Assembly: GCF_009827655.1 (NCBI RefSeq)
Contig: NZ_WTYV01000002.1
Span: forward strand, 620,657-684,656
Origin: Alteraurantiacibacter buctensis
GTDB lineage: Bacteria; Pseudomonadota; Alphaproteobacteria; Sphingomonadales; Sphingomonadaceae
DNA: 64,000 nt
Reading direction: 5' to 3'
Shown: in pieces, positions 27,140-37,094 of the stretch
How positions within the stretch are numbered: position 1 is the stretch's first letter
Layout of the letters: each line of letters starts with the position of its first letter
The notes under the pieces: model-generated
Databases searched by the model: none
What the model saw: only the letters and a program-made list of their open reading frames with translations
Told to the model about the DNA's origin: nothing
Position numbers and translations under genes: made by a program

Positions 27140-27457
27140 ATGAGCGACGATAAGCCCGCACGGGAACCCATCGGTGAGGACGCGCGGATTGACGCGCTTG
27201 AGCAGCGGCTGGCAGCCGCGCGCGAGCGGGAAGAAGAGCGCAACCGGCCGCAAGTGCAGGGAGCAGACGCGAACTATCGCGCCGGCAACCAGGTTCTTGC
27301 GCACCTTATCGGGGGGCCTCTCGGTGGGGCGGTGGTCGGCTATGCGATTGACTCGTTCGCCGGTACCGCACCCTGGGGTCTGCTGGTGATGCTGGGCCTT
27401 GGCTTCGTCGTCGCCTTCAGGAACATCATCCGGATTTCCAACCGCCGCCCCGATTGA
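27140..27457 (+). CDS. atpI: AtpI-like F0 assembly protein
   Basis: 105 residues: a charged N-terminal coiled segment (DALEQRLAAAREREEERN) and two membrane helices (AHLIGGPLGGAVVGYAIDSF, GLLVMLGLGFVVAFRNII). This is the AtpI/AtpZ type that assists c-ring assembly or Mg transport. AGGAG 5-10 nt upstream fixes the ATG. It leads the F0 operon, as usual in alphaproteobacteria. Confidence 0.85.
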   Translation: MSDDKPAREPIGEDARIDALEQRLAAAREREEERNRPQVQGADANYRAGNQVLAHLIGGPLGGAVVGYAIDSFAGTAPWGLLVMLGLGFVVAFRNIIRISNRRPD

Positions 27458-27495
27458 TGGGGCAGGCGGGTTACAGGTTTAGGGAACGAGACTAA

Positions 27496-28281
27496 GTGGC
27501 AGGCGAAACCGGCAAGGTCGATCCGATGCACCAGTTCACAGTCGAGCCGCTGGTCGGCGCGGACTGGAACCTCTGGGGTTACAACGTTGCGTTCACCAAT
27601 TCGGCGCTGTGGATGCTGCTGGCCTTCGTGGCGCTGACCGTGTTCATGGTCGGCGGGATGAAGCGCCAGATGGTGCCCGGTCGCTGGCAGATGGCGGTGG
27701 AAACCTTCACCGGCTTCATCGACGACCTGGTTACCGCCAACATCGGCCACGGCGGCAAGAAGTACGTCCCCTACGTCTTCAGCCTGTTCATGTTCATCCT
27801 CTTCGCCAACCTGCTGGGCCTGATGCCGCTGGGGGTGGTGGGTGTGCACCCTTTCACCTTTACCAGCCATTTCAGCGTTACCGGCGTGCTGGCGATCATG
27901 AGCTTCGCCATCGTGCTCGCCGTCGGCTTCTGGAAGCACGGCCTGCACTTCTTCAGCCTGTTCGTGCCCAGCGGCACGCCGCTGGTGATGGCCATCATCA
28001 TTGCCCCGATCGAGTTCATCTCGTTCCTGTTCCGCCCCTTCAGCCTGGCGCTGCGTCTGTTCGTGGCCATGATGGCCGGGCACGTGCTGCTGGAAGTGCT
28101 GTCCAGCTTCGTGATCAGCGGCTGGAGCGCCGGCCCCGGGTTCGGCGTGCTGGTGGGCATTCCCAGCTTCGTGCTGATGGTTGCCATCTGCGCGCTGGAG
28201 ATCCTGGTCTCGGGCATCCAGGCCTACGTTTTCGCGCTGCTGACGTCGCTCTACATCAACGACGCCGAGCACCTGCACTGA
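27496..28281 (+). CDS. atpB: ATP synthase F0 subunit a
   Basis: 261 residues from a GTG (MAGETGKVDPMHQFTVEP). It has five or six membrane helices. The essential Arg is in FSLALRLFVAMMAGHVL, and FGVLVGIPSFVLMVAICALEILVSGIQAYVF gives the C-terminal helices. It forms the proton half-channels against the c-ring in the inner membrane. Second gene of the F0 operon. Confidence 0.97.
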   Translation: MAGETGKVDPMHQFTVEPLVGADWNLWGYNVAFTNSALWMLLAFVALTVFMVGGMKRQMVPGRWQMAVETFTGFIDDLVTANIGHGGKKYVPYVFSLFMFILFANLLGLMPLGVVGVHPFTFTSHFSVTGVLAIMSFAIVLAVGFWKHGLHFFSLFVPSGTPLVMAIIIAPIEFISFLFRPFSLALRLFVAMMAGHVLLEVLSSFVISGWSAGPGFGVLVGIPSFVLMVAICALEILVSGIQAYVFALLTSLYINDAEHLH

Positions 28282-28332
28282 GTTTTTCCGCCTTAGTTCT
28301 TCCCAAACGCATTTTCTTGAAAGGATAATCAC

Positions 28333-28557
28333 ATGGATCTCGAAGCTGCCAAGATGGTCGGTGCTGGCCTGGCCGCGATCGGTGCCGGCATGGCCGCGCT
28401 GGGTGTGGGCAACGTGTTCGGCTCGTTCCTGGAAAGCGCCCTGCGCAACCCGGGTGCTGCCGATGGCCAGCAGGGCCGCCTGTTCATCGGTTTCGCCGCG
28501 GCGGAACTGTTGGGCCTGCTCGCCTTCGTCGTGGCCATGATCATCCTGTTCGTCTGA
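28333..28557 (+). CDS. atpE: ATP synthase F0 subunit c
   Basis: 74 residues, a two-helix hairpin with GAGLAAIGAGMAALGVG in helix 1, the polar loop RNPGA, and the proton-carrying carboxylate Glu58 in GFAAAELLGLL. The use of Glu is typical of alphaproteobacteria and mitochondria-like c subunits. An AAGGATAATC leader precedes the ATG. Confidence 0.97.
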   Translation: MDLEAAKMVGAGLAAIGAGMAALGVGNVFGSFLESALRNPGAADGQQGRLFIGFAAAELLGLLAFVVAMIILFV

Positions 28558-28567
28558 CGAACACCCT

Positions 28568-28596
28568 CCCGGCCGGTTGCCTGTCTTCCGGCCGGG
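28568..28596. promoter_or_regulatory. GC-rich hairpin between atpE and the b' gene
   Basis: CCCGGCCGG and CCGGCCGGG form a 9-bp perfect stem with an 11-nt loop right after the atpE stop, with no T-run following. In F0 operons c is needed in about tenfold excess; such a hairpin could shield the 3' end of an atpE-containing mRNA or partly terminate. That role is inference. Confidence 0.45.
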
Positions 28597-28647
28597 GCTG
28601 ATCCTACGCCCTGACGTTTCAATTGCGCTGACAGACGGAATCCGTCC

Positions 28648-29142
28648 ATGCCCCAGATCGCCCAACTTCCCGAAATCTGGTCAAGCCAGCTCTTCTGGCT
28701 GCTGATCATTTTTGGCCTTGTCTATGTCGTGGTCGGCAAGACCATGCTGCCCAAGGTGATGGACACTGTGGGCCTGCGCGACCAGCAGATCGCGGCTGAC
28801 CTTGCCGCTGCCCAGGCAGCGCGCGATGCGGCCGACCAGCAGGAAGCCGCCTGGCGGGCGCGTGAAAACGCCAACCGCGCGGCCGCGCAGGAACTGGTGG
28901 CAGAGGCGAAGGCCAAGGCTGCCGCCGCAACTGCCAGCAAGCTGTCTGCGGCACAGGGCACGATCGACGCCCGCCTGGCCGAGGCCGAACAGCGCATCGC
29001 CGCTGCCCGCGCCGAAGCCGGGGCAGAGATCCAGTCGGTCGCCGCCGAAGCGGCGCAGGACATCGTCTCGCGCCTGGCTGGCATTTCCGTGGACAAGGCC
29101 GCTGCCACGGCGGCGGTGAAGAAGGCGCTGGCCAATGGCTAA
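28648..29142 (+). CDS. atpF': ATP synthase F0 subunit b'
   Basis: 164 residues. It starts MPQIAQLPEIWSSQLFWLLIIFGLVYVVV with one membrane anchor, followed by a long Ala/Glu/Lys/Arg-rich coiled coil. It is one half of the heterodimeric b/b' stator seen in photosynthetic and alphaproteobacterial enzymes. The last 8 nt overlap the b gene. Confidence 0.93.
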   Translation: MPQIAQLPEIWSSQLFWLLIIFGLVYVVVGKTMLPKVMDTVGLRDQQIAADLAAAQAARDAADQQEAAWRARENANRAAAQELVAEAKAKAAAATASKLSAAQGTIDARLAEAEQRIAAARAEAGAEIQSVAAEAAQDIVSRLAGISVDKAAATAAVKKALANG

Positions 29143-29716
29143 TTCCGCTGCAACCGCTCCCGCTCCCGCCGCGATGCCGGCAGAGGTAGACCACTCGGCT
29201 CACACCGGGACCGCGGTGGAGCATGCTCCGGGTCCCGAACTGCTGGGCCTGCAGCCCTTCCAGTGGGTCTCGATCTCGATGGCAGTGCTGCTGCTGATCG
29301 CGTTCGGCGTGGCCAAGGTGCACAAGACCATCGCGGGCGGGCTCGACAGCAAGATCGCCCAGATCAAGCAGAACCTCGACGAGGCCAAGCTGCTGCGCGC
29401 CGAGGCCGAGGCCCTGCGTGACGAGTATGCCGCCAAGATCGCCGGTGCCGAAAAGGATGCTGAGGCGCTGCTGGCCAACGCTCGCACCGAGGCCGGCAAT
29501 ATCGTCACCAAAGCTGAGGCCGACGCCACCGCCACCATCGCCCGCCGCGAGAAGATGGCGTCTGACAAGATTGCCGCTGCCGAGCGCGCGGCGATCGATG
29601 ACCTTCGCGCCCAGGCGGCAGCCGCCAGCGCAGCGGGCGCTGCCGCGCTGATTGCCGACCGGCACGATGCCGCAGCCGACAAGGCACTGGTTGACCAGGC
29701 CATCGCCGTCCTCTGA
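29135..29716 (+). CDS. atpF: ATP synthase F0 subunit b
   Basis: 193 residues: an Ala/Pro/His-rich N-terminal extension of about 40 residues (TAPAPAAMPAEVDHSAHTG), one membrane segment (WVSISMAVLLLIAFGV), then a long coiled coil with TEAGNIVTKAEADATATIARREKMAS. It partners with b' in the peripheral stalk. Last gene of the F0 operon, followed by a hairpin; the F1 genes are not in this window. Confidence 0.93.
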   Translation: MANSAATAPAPAAMPAEVDHSAHTGTAVEHAPGPELLGLQPFQWVSISMAVLLLIAFGVAKVHKTIAGGLDSKIAQIKQNLDEAKLLRAEAEALRDEYAAKIAGAEKDAEALLANARTEAGNIVTKAEADATATIARREKMASDKIAAAERAAIDDLRAQAAAASAAGAAALIADRHDAAADKALVDQAIAVL

Positions 29717-29738
29717 TCGTTCGATCCATCGGCTTAGA

Positions 29739-29780
29739 GGCCGCCGCTCGCACCATGCGCGCGGCGGCCATTTGCTGTTT
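29739..29780 (+). terminator. probable terminator of the atp F0 operon
   Basis: GGCCGCCGC (29739-29747) pairs with GCGGCGGCC (29761-29769) across a 13-nt loop, followed by the T-rich ATTTGCTGTTT. It lies 22 nt after the atpF stop. Confidence 0.65.
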
Positions 29781-29854
29781 GGCTCTCCCCATTGGCAGGC
29801 TGATCGGATAGCTTCCGGAGAAAGGGCGCGGGTGCTCGGTTTGGCAGAGAAGGT

Positions 29855-30469
29855 ATGAGAGTTGCGGTTTTGGGCGGCAGCGGCAAGGGCGGGTCTGAGA
29901 TCGTCAGGGAACTGGCGGCGCGCGGGCATACGGTCACCGGCATTGCGCGGCATCCGGAGAACGTACCGACCGGCGAAGGCATCACGGCAGTCGAAGGCGA
30001 TGCCCATGATGTGGACAAGTTGGCCGGGCTGATCGCCGGACACGATGCGCTGATCAGCGCGGTCCATTTCGACGTGCCCAGCGCCAAGTTGCTCTCCGCG
30101 GTCAAGCAGGCCGGGGTGGACCGGTTGCTGGTGATGGGCGGTGCAGCCAGCCTCCACAATGCCGACGGGCAGCGGCTGTATGATTCGCCGCACTTCCCCG
30201 AATTCCTCAAGCCGATCGTGAAGCCGGGGATCGACTTCCTGGAGGAACTGCGGGCAGAGGAGGGGACCAACTGGACCTTCTTCTCCCCTGCGATGAACAT
30301 CTTCGTGGGTGAGCGCAAAGGCCCTGGCAGCTTCCGCGTGGGCAAGGACGAGCTGGTGACCGATGCCGATGGCAATTCGAACATCAGCTATGCCGACTAT
30401 GCCATCGCCATGGTCGACGAGCTGGAACAGGGGAACCACTCGCGCGGGCGGTTCACCGTCGCCTACTGA
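29855..30469 (+). CDS. NAD(P)-binding protein, atypical SDR (NmrA/YwnB-like)
   Basis: 204 residues with an N-terminal Rossmann fold (MRVAVLGGSGKGGSEIVREL, GxxGxxG type), GIARHPENVP as the cofactor-specificity strand, LLVMGGAASLHN, and FFSPAMNIFVGERKG. This is the atypical SDR group (NAD(P)H-binding, NmrA-like), without the Tyr-x3-Lys dyad of classical SDRs. The substrate is unknown. It stands alone, converging with gloB with only 3 nt between the stops. Confidence 0.82.
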   Translation: MRVAVLGGSGKGGSEIVRELAARGHTVTGIARHPENVPTGEGITAVEGDAHDVDKLAGLIAGHDALISAVHFDVPSAKLLSAVKQAGVDRLLVMGGAASLHNADGQRLYDSPHFPEFLKPIVKPGIDFLEELRAEEGTNWTFFSPAMNIFVGERKGPGSFRVGKDELVTDADGNSNISYADYAIAMVDELEQGNHSRGRFTVAY

Positions 30470-30472
30470 TTG

Positions 30473-31234
30473 TCAGCGGAAGTTGTCCTTCGCCGTCCTC
30501 AGCGCGGCGAAGGTCTGCTCCGCCGAGGTGCCACCCCAGCGGTTGCGGATGTCTTCATTATCGGCCCGCAGGAACGGGTTCGACTGCTTCTCGCGGCCCA
30601 TGTTGAACGGCACGGTCGGTTCGTGCCGGGCGCGCGCGGACTCCACGTCGGCGGCGTATACCTGCAGGGCCACATTGCCCGGATCGGCGTGGAGGGCGAA
30701 GCGGGCGTTGCTGGCGGTATACTCGTGCGCGCAATAGGCCATCGTATCGTCCGGCAGGTCACGCAGCCGCTGGAGCGAGCGCCAGAACTGCTCCGCCGTT
30801 CCCTCGAACATCCGCCCACAGCCCAGCGCGAACAGCGCATCACCCACGAAGGCCACGCGGCTTTCCGGCAGGTGATAGGCAACGTGGCCCTTCGTATGCC
30901 CGCCCACGTCGATCACGCGCGCCTGGTGAGTGCCCAGCGCGACCGTGTCGCCATGGCCCAGCGCGACATCCAGCGGGAAACGCTCCGCCACTTCGGCCGG
31001 GCCGCTGATCGTGCATCCGGTAGCTGCCTGGATCGTGGCGTTGCCGCCCGCATGGTCCGGGTGCCAATGCGTGTTCCAGATCTGCGTGATCCGCCAGCTT
31101 TTCGCGGACGCTTCCTTAAGATAGGCCTCGGCATCGGGCGTATCGATGCAGGCCGTATCGCCGCTGGCGGGGTCGTGCAGCAGATAGCCGTAGTTGTCGG
31201 ACAGGCAGGGGAACTGGTGGATTTCGAGCGGCAT
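30473..31234 (-). CDS. gloB: hydroxyacylglutathione hydrolase (glyoxalase II)
   Basis: 253 residues of the metallo-beta-lactamase fold. The metal motif THWHPDHAGG (His56, His58, Asp60, His61) is complete, further ligands lie in GGHTKGHVAYH and FVGDALFALGCGRMFEG, and the C-terminal glutathione-binding Arg/Lys region is REKQSNPFLR. It hydrolyses S-lactoylglutathione to D-lactate. The start ATG overlaps the stop of the upstream gene by one base. With the glutathione-linked GFA protein upstream, it suggests a small aldehyde-detoxification operon. Confidence 0.95.
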   Translation of the reverse strand: MPLEIHQFPCLSDNYGYLLHDPASGDTACIDTPDAEAYLKEASAKSWRITQIWNTHWHPDHAGGNATIQAATGCTISGPAEVAERFPLDVALGHGDTVALGTHQARVIDVGGHTKGHVAYHLPESRVAFVGDALFALGCGRMFEGTAEQFWRSLQRLRDLPDDTMAYCAHEYTASNARFALHADPGNVALQVYAADVESARARHEPTVPFNMGREKQSNPFLRADNEDIRNRWGGTSAEQTFAALRTAKDNFR

Positions 31235-31638
31235 CAACTATCCCTTCCGCGCGGGTGGTGGGCCATGTCGCCCATCAGGTCGATCCACTCCGCCTTGTCC
31301 TGCTCGTAAACGGAACGGGTCGGGGCGGGAATGGTGCCTTCATCGATGCAGCCCAGCGCCACCCCGGCGATCTGCGGCAGGCGGCTTGCCTGCCCCTTCA
31401 GCGACGTGCCGCAAGTGGGGCAGAAACCGGTGGTATAGCTGTTGCCGGAGTCGGTGGGCCGGGTGAAGTCGCGCATCGGACCATGGAAGACCACGGCTTC
31501 CGCCGGGTAGTAGGCCATGGCCCCGAACGGCGCACCGCTGCGTTTGCGGCAATCGCGGCAATGGCACAGGACAACCGTGGCCTGCGCGCCCTCAGGCGCA
31601 CTGGCGGTCAGTTGTCCGCATTGGCAGCTTGCTTTCAT
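31234..31638 (-). CDS. GFA/CENP-V domain zinc protein
   Basis: 134 residues with the zinc-binding cysteines of the GFA fold: CQCGQ near the N-terminus, CHCRDCRKRSGAPFG, and CPTCGTSL. The family was named for a glutathione-dependent formaldehyde-activating enzyme, but most members are uncharacterised. It shares an operon with gloB (TGATG overlap), which fits a glutathione-linked aldehyde role. That is inference. Confidence 0.85.
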   Translation of the reverse strand: MKASCQCGQLTASAPEGAQATVVLCHCRDCRKRSGAPFGAMAYYPAEAVVFHGPMRDFTRPTDSGNSYTTGFCPTCGTSLKGQASRLPQIAGVALGCIDEGTIPAPTRSVYEQDKAEWIDLMGDMAHHPRGRDS

Positions 31639-31672
31639 GGCCCCGGGTCATAAGCGCCCCGTCCCATGTAGG

Positions 31673-31708
31673 AAAGGCCCGCCTGCTCTGGTGAGCGGGC
31701 GGGCCTTT
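31673..31708 (-). terminator. rpsA terminator
   Basis: A 16-position stem (AAAGGCCCGCC-t-GCTC against GAGC-g-GGCGGGCCTTT, one mismatch) with a TGGT loop, about 30 nt after the rpsA stop. The stem ends in A/T on both sides and could act in both directions. Confidence 0.75.
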
Positions 31709-31738
31709 CACTTTGGCTTTCGCGATGAAGCGAGGAGC

Positions 31739-33445
31739 TTAGTCCTGCTTGGCCTTCAGCGCGGCGCCCAGGATGTCGCCCAGGGAGGCGCCCGAGTCGG
31801 ACGAGCCGAACTGTGCCACGGCTTCCTTCTCCTCGGCGATCTGGCGAGCCTTGATCGAGAAGTTCGGCTTCTTCGAACGATCGAAGCCGATGACCATGGC
31901 GTCAACCTTGGCACCCACCTGGAAGCGGTCCGGACGCTGTTCGTCGCGGTCGCGGCCCAGGTCGCTGCGCTTGATGAAGCCGGTGGCGCCATCGTCGCCG
32001 ACCTGCACTTCCAGGCCACCGTCGCGCACTTCCAGCACGGTCACGGTGACCACCTCGTTGCGCTTCAGGCCACCGGCCGACGAAGCGCCCTCGGCAGTCG
32101 GCGCGCCCTTTTCGAGCTGCTTCATGCCCAGCGAGATACGCTCCTTGTCGACATCGACGTCGAGCACGATGGCCTTAACCTCTTCACCCTTGCGGTGCAG
32201 GGCCAGCGCGTCCTCACCCGAGATGCCCCAGGCGATGTCGGACATGTGGACCATGCCGTCCACGTCGCCCGGCAGGCCGATGAACAGGCCAAACTCGGTG
32301 GCGTTCTTGACTTCGCCTTCCACGGTAGAGCCAACCGGGTGCTTCTCGGCGAACTCTTCCCACGGATTGCGCTGGGCCTGCTTGAGGCCGAGGCTGATGC
32401 GGCGCTTGTCGGAATCGACTTCCAGCACCAGCACTTCGACTTCCTGCGAGGTGCTGACGATCTTGCCGGGGTGGACGTTCTTCTTGGTCCAGCTCATCTC
32501 GGACACGTGGACCAGGCCCTCGATGCCCGCTTCCAGCTCCACGAAGGCGCCGTATTCGGTGATGTTGGTGACCACGCCCTTGATCTTGGCACCCACCGGG
32601 TACTTGGCGGCCACGCCATCCCACGGATCGCTTTCCAGCTGCTTCATGCCCAGGCTGATGCGCTGGGTATCGGCGTTGATGCGGATGATCTGGACCTTCA
32701 CGGTCTGGCCGATCTCGATCACTTCCGACGGGTGGTTGACGCGCTTGTAGCTCATGTCAGTGACATGCAGCAGGCCGTCGATGCCGCCCAGGTCAACGAA
32801 GGCGCCGTAATCGGTGATGTTCTTCACAACGCCATCAGTGATCATGCCTTCGGTCAGGCCGTCGATCAGCTCGCTGCGCTGTTCGGCGCGGGTCTCTTCC
32901 AGCACGGCGCGGCGCGAAACCACGATGTTGCCGCGGCGGCGATCCATCTTCAGGATCTGGAACGGCTGCGGCACGTCCATCAGCGGCTGCACATCACGCA
33001 CCGGGCGGATATCAACCTGCGAGCCGGGCAGGAAGGCCACGGCACCGTCGAGGTCCACGGTGAAGCCGCCCTTCACGCGGCCGAAGATGCGGCCTTCCAC
33101 GCGCTTGCCTTCGCCGAACTCGCTTTCCAGCTTGTCCCACGCGGCTTCGCGGCGGGCGCGGTCACGGCTGAGCATGGCTTCGCCGTCGGCGTTCTCGACG
33201 CGATCAACGAACACTTCGACTTCCGAGCCGACGACCAGGCCATGCTCGTCCTCGCCACGCGAGAACTCGCGCAGGGCAATGCGGCCCTCGCTCTTCAGGC
33301 CCACGTCGATCATGGCGAAGCCGTTTTCAATGGCGGTAACGGTACCCTTGACCACGCGGCCTTCGAAGCCGCCGTCGGCGCCGCCGAGTTGCTGGTCAAG
33401 GAGAGCGGCGAAATCGTCGCGGGTGGGGTTGGCAGTAGAGGCCAT
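31739..33445 (-). CDS. rpsA: 30S ribosomal protein S1
   Basis: 568 residues with six S1 RNA-binding repeats; the third to sixth are most regular (GVVKNITDYGAFVDLGGIDG, GVVTNITEYGAFVELEAGIEG, GEVKNATEFGLFIGLPGDVDG and a C-terminal copy). It unfolds mRNA 5' regions on the 30S subunit. A CAGGAA ribosome site precedes the ATG. Unlike the usual cmk-rpsA pair, cmk is about 1 kb upstream with a gene on the other strand between them. Confidence 0.97.
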   Translation of the reverse strand: MASTANPTRDDFAALLDQQLGGADGGFEGRVVKGTVTAIENGFAMIDVGLKSEGRIALREFSRGEDEHGLVVGSEVEVFVDRVENADGEAMLSRDRARREAAWDKLESEFGEGKRVEGRIFGRVKGGFTVDLDGAVAFLPGSQVDIRPVRDVQPLMDVPQPFQILKMDRRRGNIVVSRRAVLEETRAEQRSELIDGLTEGMITDGVVKNITDYGAFVDLGGIDGLLHVTDMSYKRVNHPSEVIEIGQTVKVQIIRINADTQRISLGMKQLESDPWDGVAAKYPVGAKIKGVVTNITEYGAFVELEAGIEGLVHVSEMSWTKKNVHPGKIVSTSQEVEVLVLEVDSDKRRISLGLKQAQRNPWEEFAEKHPVGSTVEGEVKNATEFGLFIGLPGDVDGMVHMSDIAWGISGEDALALHRKGEEVKAIVLDVDVDKERISLGMKQLEKGAPTAEGASSAGGLKRNEVVTVTVLEVRDGGLEVQVGDDGATGFIKRSDLGRDRDEQRPDRFQVGAKVDAMVIGFDRSKKPNFSIKARQIAEEKEAVAQFGSSDSGASLGDILGAALKAKQD

Positions 33446-33955
33446 AACTGGTTCCTGTCTTTACTGTTTCCGGCCGCCGGGTTGTGTCCCGGGGTCTTTC
33501 TCCGCCGTCAGCACCATTGCCTGGGCGGGCCAAGAGGCCGAATTTGCCCGCACGGCCGGATTGCCGTGGAGGCGCCTTCAGGGCAGGGGTGGGCGGCAGG
33601 CGGGAAAGCAGGCACTCGGGCGTCGTTGCGCCCCCGGTCAGGAGAACGGACATGCCGGCTTTCTGCCATGCCGGACCATCCAGGTCCGTCAGACGGGGCG
33701 CGCCTAGGCGAAAGGTGCCGGAAAGGCAAGGTGTTTCGCCCTGCGGCCGCACCCAGATCCAACTAACCTGGAACACATGGAACAGTGTCCTGAGGTTGAA
33801 AACCCGCCCGGTTTGCGAACGGGTCGAAAGCTGCGGGCAGGCGGTCGGGGCGGAGCGGTCCATGCGGAAGAGTGCTGCCCTGTCGGCAATACTGTAGGAA
33901 AGCGCAAAATGCCCGGCGCTTGACAAGCCGGCGGGCAGGGAGTGGACTTGGCCCC
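33446..33955. other. 510-nt region without a convincing gene (rpsA leader and divergent promoters)
   Basis: This gap should hold the rpsA promoter and leader and the promoter of the Mpo1-like gene. Both strands are open over much of it, but the predicted peptides are Arg/Pro-rich and look non-coding. I can see a CCGGG...CCCGG hairpin about 40 nt before the rpsA start and a small C-rich hairpin near 33800. No tRNA or known RNA fold is recognised. Confidence 0.5.
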
Positions 33956-34450
33956 ATGACCGCGCTGCAAACCGCCCTGGCCAGCTATGCCGCCTACCAC
34001 CGCGACCGGCGCAACGTGGCGACGCACCTGGTGGGCATCCCGATGATATTCCTCGCCGTGGTGGTGCTGCTCTCGCGCCCCGTGCTCGACCTTGGAGGGG
34101 GCACGCTGACCCCGGCCATGCTGCTGAGCTTTGCAGCGGGGCTGTTCTACCTACGGCTGGACCTTCGCTTCGGCCTGGTGATGGCGTTGCTGCTGGTCGG
34201 GTGCTGCATGATCGGCTTGTTGCTGGCGCAGATGGCCACCAGCGCCTGGCTGGGCTGGGGGCTGGGCCTGTTCGTGGTAGGCTGGATCATCCAGTTCGTC
34301 GGCCACTGGTTCGAGGGTCGCAAGCCCGCTTTCGTGGACGACCTGAAAAGCCTGCTGGTGGGCCCGCTGTTCGTGGTGGCGGAACTGGCCTTCATGCTGG
34401 GACTGCGACGCGAGGTGCAGGCGGCGATCAGCGGGCCAGCGCCTCACTGA
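33956..34450 (+). CDS. Mpo1/DUF962-like membrane protein
   Basis: 164 residues: MTALQTALASYAAYHRDRRNVATHLVGIP, then four hydrophobic segments, with QFVGHWFEGRKPAFVDD between the third and fourth. The His residues in Y-x2-YHRD, N-x3-H and GHWFEGRKPA match the yeast Mpo1/YGL010w family, an Fe(II) dioxygenase of 2-hydroxy fatty acids. 2-Hydroxy fatty acids are abundant in sphingomonad sphingolipids, which makes such an alpha-oxidation role plausible but unproven. Its 3' end overlaps the 3' end of cmk by 23 nt. Confidence 0.8.
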   Translation: MTALQTALASYAAYHRDRRNVATHLVGIPMIFLAVVVLLSRPVLDLGGGTLTPAMLLSFAAGLFYLRLDLRFGLVMALLLVGCCMIGLLLAQMATSAWLGWGLGLFVVGWIIQFVGHWFEGRKPAFVDDLKSLLVGPLFVVAELAFMLGLRREVQAAISGPAPH

Positions 34451-35051
34451 CAAGGGCAATCGCCGCCGCCACCGCCTGGTCGCGGTCCAGGTCAGAGGTG
34501 TCGAGCACCAGCGCATCCGCTGCTGCTACCAACGGGGCCTCAGTGCGGGTGCGGTCGCGCTCGTCCCGCTGGCGCAGGTCGGCCTCGATCTCGGGCAGCG
34601 AGGCATCGATGCCGCGCGCCAGCATTTCCTGCCAGCGGCGATCGGCCCGCGCGGCCACGCTGGCAGTCACGAACAGCTTCACATCGGCATCGGGCGCGAT
34701 GACGGTGCCGATATCGCGCCCGTCCAGCACCGCGCCGCCGGGCTGCTCGGCAAACCTGCGCTGCCGGTCAAGCAACGCGCGGCGTACGCGGGGGTGGACC
34801 GAGACGCGGCTGGCAAGGCCGCCGGTCACCTCGTTGCGCAAGTCCGGGTGGCCGAGCAGTTCCTCGGGGAAATTGCAGGCCAGCAGGGCGTCAGCCTCGC
34901 TGTCAGGATCGCAGCCATAGGCGGCCACCTGGAAGCCGACCGCGCGATAGAGCAGGCCGGTGTCCATGTGCGGCAGGTGGAAATGCGCCGCCAGCGCCTT
35001 GGCAATGGTGCCCTTGCCCGATGCGGTGGGTCCGTCGACTGCGATGATCAT
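34428..35051 (-). CDS. cmk: cytidylate kinase
   Basis: 207 residues with the P-loop GPTASGKGT at residues 7-15, MDTGLLYRAVG, LDGRDIGTVIAPDADVK and DERDRTRTEAPLV. It phosphorylates CMP and dCMP. It is the usual partner of rpsA and aroA; here all three are on the minus strand but separated by genes on the plus strand. Confidence 0.96.
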   Translation of the reverse strand: MIIAVDGPTASGKGTIAKALAAHFHLPHMDTGLLYRAVGFQVAAYGCDPDSEADALLACNFPEELLGHPDLRNEVTGGLASRVSVHPRVRRALLDRQRRFAEQPGGAVLDGRDIGTVIAPDADVKLFVTASVAARADRRWQEMLARGIDASLPEIEADLRQRDERDRTRTEAPLVAAADALVLDTSDLDRDQAVAAAIALVSEALAR

Positions 35052-35153
35052 GCACGACGCCTTAGCGGGCCCGTGAGCGGTTGAGAACCGGCGATGCGTG
35101 TCCTATCTGGCGGGAGCGGCGGCCACGTCCGGCGTGCCATCTGGCAATCAAGA

Positions 35154-35167
35154 CCGGGACGGCCCGG
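35154..35167 (+). promoter_or_regulatory. ACGG-loop hairpin upstream of gdx (possible half of a guanidine-II riboswitch)
   Basis: CCGGG-ACGG-CCCGG is a perfect 5-bp stem closing an ACGG tetraloop, 20 nt before the ribosome site of a Gdx-type SMR gene. The guanidine-II (mini-ykkC) riboswitch consists of two stem-loops with ACGR loops upstream of such genes. I find only one hairpin with this loop, so this is at best a degenerate or half motif. Confidence 0.35.
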
Positions 35168-35198
35168 CAGCAATCTTTCCCGTTGAAGGAGACCTGTC

Positions 35199-35519
35199 GT
35201 GGCTTGGGTATATCTTGTTGTTGCGGGTGTGCTGGAAGTTGTCTGGGCCTATTTCATGAAGCTGTCGGACGGCTTCTCGAAGCCGGGGCCTGCCGTCATT
35301 ACCATCGTGGCGATGATCTTCAGCTTCGGCCTGCTGGCCCTGGCCATGCGCAGCCTGCCGCTGGGCACGGCCTACACGATCTGGACCGGGATCGGCGCGG
35401 TGGGCGCTTTCGTGGTGGGCATCGTGGTGCTGGGCGAGGCGGCCACCCCGATGCGCCTGCTGGCCGCAGGGCTGATCGTCAGCGGGCTGGTGCTGATGAA
35501 GGTTTCGACTCCCGCCTGA
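35199..35519 (+). CDS. gdx: SMR family exporter, Gdx/SugE type (guanidinium exporter)
   Basis: 106 residues from a GTG with AAGGAGA 7 nt upstream. There are four membrane helices. The essential Glu13 is in VVAGVLEVVWAYFMK, and WTGIGAVGAFVVGIVVLGE marks the Gdx/SugE subgroup rather than EmrE/QacC. Gdx proteins export guanidinium by proton exchange as antiparallel dimers. It lies between aroA and cmk, opposite to both. Confidence 0.88.
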   Translation: MAWVYLVVAGVLEVVWAYFMKLSDGFSKPGPAVITIVAMIFSFGLLALAMRSLPLGTAYTIWTGIGAVGAFVVGIVVLGEAATPMRLLAAGLIVSGLVLMKVSTPA

Positions 35520-35523
35520 ACCG

Positions 35524-37044
<1,521 letters not shown>

Positions 37045-37094
37045 TTACGCGCCCGCCATCCCTGTCGATTGCCGGGCGACATAAGGAAGTGACC

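Noticed and set aside
31517..33766. A 749-codon open frame on the plus strand
   Set aside because: It is the antisense shadow of rpsA; its residues are His/Val/Ala-rich and unlike any family, and the S1 repeats on the minus strand are unmistakable.
33396..33926. A 176-codon minus-strand open frame upstream of rpsA, and a 137-codon plus-strand frame at 33484-33897
   Set aside because: Both have Arg/Pro/Ser-rich, motif-free translations, no good ribosome sites, and the minus one overlaps the rpsA start.
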